Below, in pieces: positions 6,472 to 7,175 of a stretch of 7,175 nucleotides of DNA. The stretch covers positions 1 to 7,175 of the forward strand of contig CAUJFU010000177.1 of assembly GCA_963169055.1 (NCBI GenBank), written 5' to 3'. The notes beneath the pieces were generated by a model that saw only the letters and a list, made by a program, of their open reading frames with translations, was not told the DNA's origin and made no database searches. The translations under genes were made by a program, and so were the position numbers. This DNA comes from Myxococcota bacterium (GTDB lineage Bacteria; Myxococcota_C; UBA6777). Numbering within the stretch: the stretch's first letter is position 1; each line of letters begins with the position of its first letter.

Positions 6472-6847
6472 GAATCGAAAACGGTTGTTTTCACGATGGC
6501 GGGAGGGCTTTTTGAATCGAAAACGGTTGTTTTCACGATGGTGGGAGGGCTTTTTGAATCGAAAACGGTTGTTTTCACAACGACGTGAGGGTTTTTTGAA
6601 TCGAAAATGGTTGTTTTCACAACGACGTGAGGGTTTTTTGAATCGAAAACGGTTGTTTTCACAACGACGTGAGGGTTTTTTGAATCGAAAACGGTTGTTT
6701 TCACAACGACGGGAGGGTTTTTTGAATCGAAAACGGTTGTTTTCACAACGACGGGAGGGTTTTTGGATCGAAAACGGTTGTTTTCACAACGACGGGAGGG
6801 TTTTTGGATCGAAAACGGTTGTTTTCACAACGACGGGACGATGTTTT
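6472..6847. repeat. Tandem array of nine 41-42 bp units with a palindromic core
   Basis: Unit starts are 6472, 6514, 6556, 6598, 6640, 6682, 6724, 6765 and 6806; units 7 and 8 are 41 bp because one T is lost from the T-tract, the others 42. Each has the core GAAAACGGTTGTTTTC (6-bp arms, 4-base loop; unit 4 has one change in the arm/loop edge) and, except in unit 9, a 5-6 T tract about 20 bp later. Units fall into ordered types: 1-2 contain cacgatgg, 3-5 contain cacaacgacgtgag, 6-9 contain cacaacgacggga; 8-9 also begin ggatcg. Because 42 is a multiple of three, long frames stay open across the array on both strands (14-residue repeats), but they run antisense into the oxygenase or fail at the 41-bp units, so I do not call a gene. 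The following 206 bp (6848-7053) also show no convincing gene. Confidence 0.93.
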
Positions 6848-7053
6848 GAACTGATGTTAGTGAGGGCTAGGTCGAGGAAGCTCCATGCTTTTTGGCGCAT
6901 TAGAGCGGCTTGTTGAAGTTGTGTGGCGGTGGGTTGTTTGTCGAGAAAAGGCGGATGAAGGTGAAGGTGTTTCATTGAAGTGACGATGCGGAGACGGGCG
7001 GGTTTGATAGCAGCGATTTGGAGAGGGTAGGAGCAGAAGAGAAGGGCGAGAGG

Positions 7054-7175
7054 TTATGATGTTTTGTTTGTTGTGGTGGGGTGTTGCTGATGGAGTAGAG
7101 AGGCGATTTGTTCGTAAGAAAGGCCAGTTGCTTTGACAATGACATCGTGGGGGATGCCTTGGGCGAGCAAGTTTT
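7054..7175 (-). CDS. C-terminus of an Rpn-family PD-(D/E)XK nuclease / putative transposase; 5' end outside window
   Basis: The minus-strand frame enters from the right edge and ends at TAA 7054-7056, giving the last 39 residues, beginning NLLAQGIPHDVIVKATGLSY and going on EQIASLLHQQ. The pattern NLL-x2-G-x4-I-x-KATGLS-x-E-I is the usual C-terminal helical tail of Rpn-family (recombination-promoting nuclease, formerly transposase_31/PD-(D/E)XK) proteins, where a short helix-turn-helix-like segment closes the protein. The catalytic domain is outside the window, so whether the gene is intact cannot be judged. Such genes are often multicopy and associated with mobile or rearranging DNA. Only the tail is visible, so the family call is likely but not certain. 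Confidence 0.7.
   Translation of the reverse strand, partial: NLLAQGIPHDVIVKATGLSYEQIASLLHQQHPTTTNKTS

Noticed and set aside
6012-6746. 244-aa minus-strand frame through the array and the oxygenase gene
   Set aside because: It opens on GTG within the array and then runs antisense through a well-supported oxygenase, giving Arg/Thr-rich low-complexity sequence with no recognisable domain.
6472-6847. Array resembling a CRISPR
   Set aside because: Whole 41-42 bp units are repeated with no unique spacers, and no cas gene is present.
6784-6975. 63-aa minus-strand frame starting at ATG 6975
   Set aside because: No ribosome-binding site is seen, its end lies in the repeat array, and it matches no family I know. 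A decayed gene fragment remains possible.

Overview
The window reads as chromosomal DNA from a delta-type proteobacterial lineage, most likely Myxococcota or a relative such as Bradymonadales. The main reason is a secreted Cys-rich protein ending in a MYXO-CTERM-like tail (Cys-X-Cys, a hydrophobic helix, then four arginines). Thr/Glu/Pro-rich stalks, a multiheme cytochrome c and a moderately high GC content fit. The assignment is an inference from protein style, not from a marker gene.

Layout. (1) 2-250, plus strand: the 3' end of a gene whose product ends in a mannan-binding-lectin-like (MVL) domain. (2) 277-4623, minus strand: three genes in one direction, transcribed as a five-heme cytochrome c, then the Cys-rich MYXO-CTERM-like protein (stop and start overlap as ATGA), then after 91 bp an RsmF-like RNA m5C methyltransferase. 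The methyltransferase carries an unusual repeat-encoded linker and converges on the lectin gene. (3) 4624-4985: the divergent intergenic region, with a weak promoter candidate for the cytochrome and, next to the plus-strand gene, a compact set of nested inverted repeats (4803-4967). (4) 4986-6464, plus strand: a carotenoid cleavage oxygenase (RPE65 superfamily) with all four iron-binding histidines. (5) 6472-6847: nine tandem copies of a 41-42 bp unit with a small palindromic core, starting right after the oxygenase stop codon. (6) 6848-7053: no convincing gene. (7) 7054-7175, minus strand: the C-terminal end of an Rpn-type PD-(D/E)XK nuclease/transposase-family protein, cut by the window edge.

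How the genes work together. The cytochrome and the Cys-rich protein are probably translationally coupled and both exported, which suggests a shared envelope or surface role. The methyltransferase acts on RNA in the cytoplasm and may only share the transcript. The oxygenase stands alone, and nothing nearby makes carotenoids. There is no clear new multi-gene system. The points most worth a second look are the folded element in front of the oxygenase, the 42-bp array behind it, the coupled cytochrome/Cys-rich pair, and the repeat-expanded linker in the methyltransferase.
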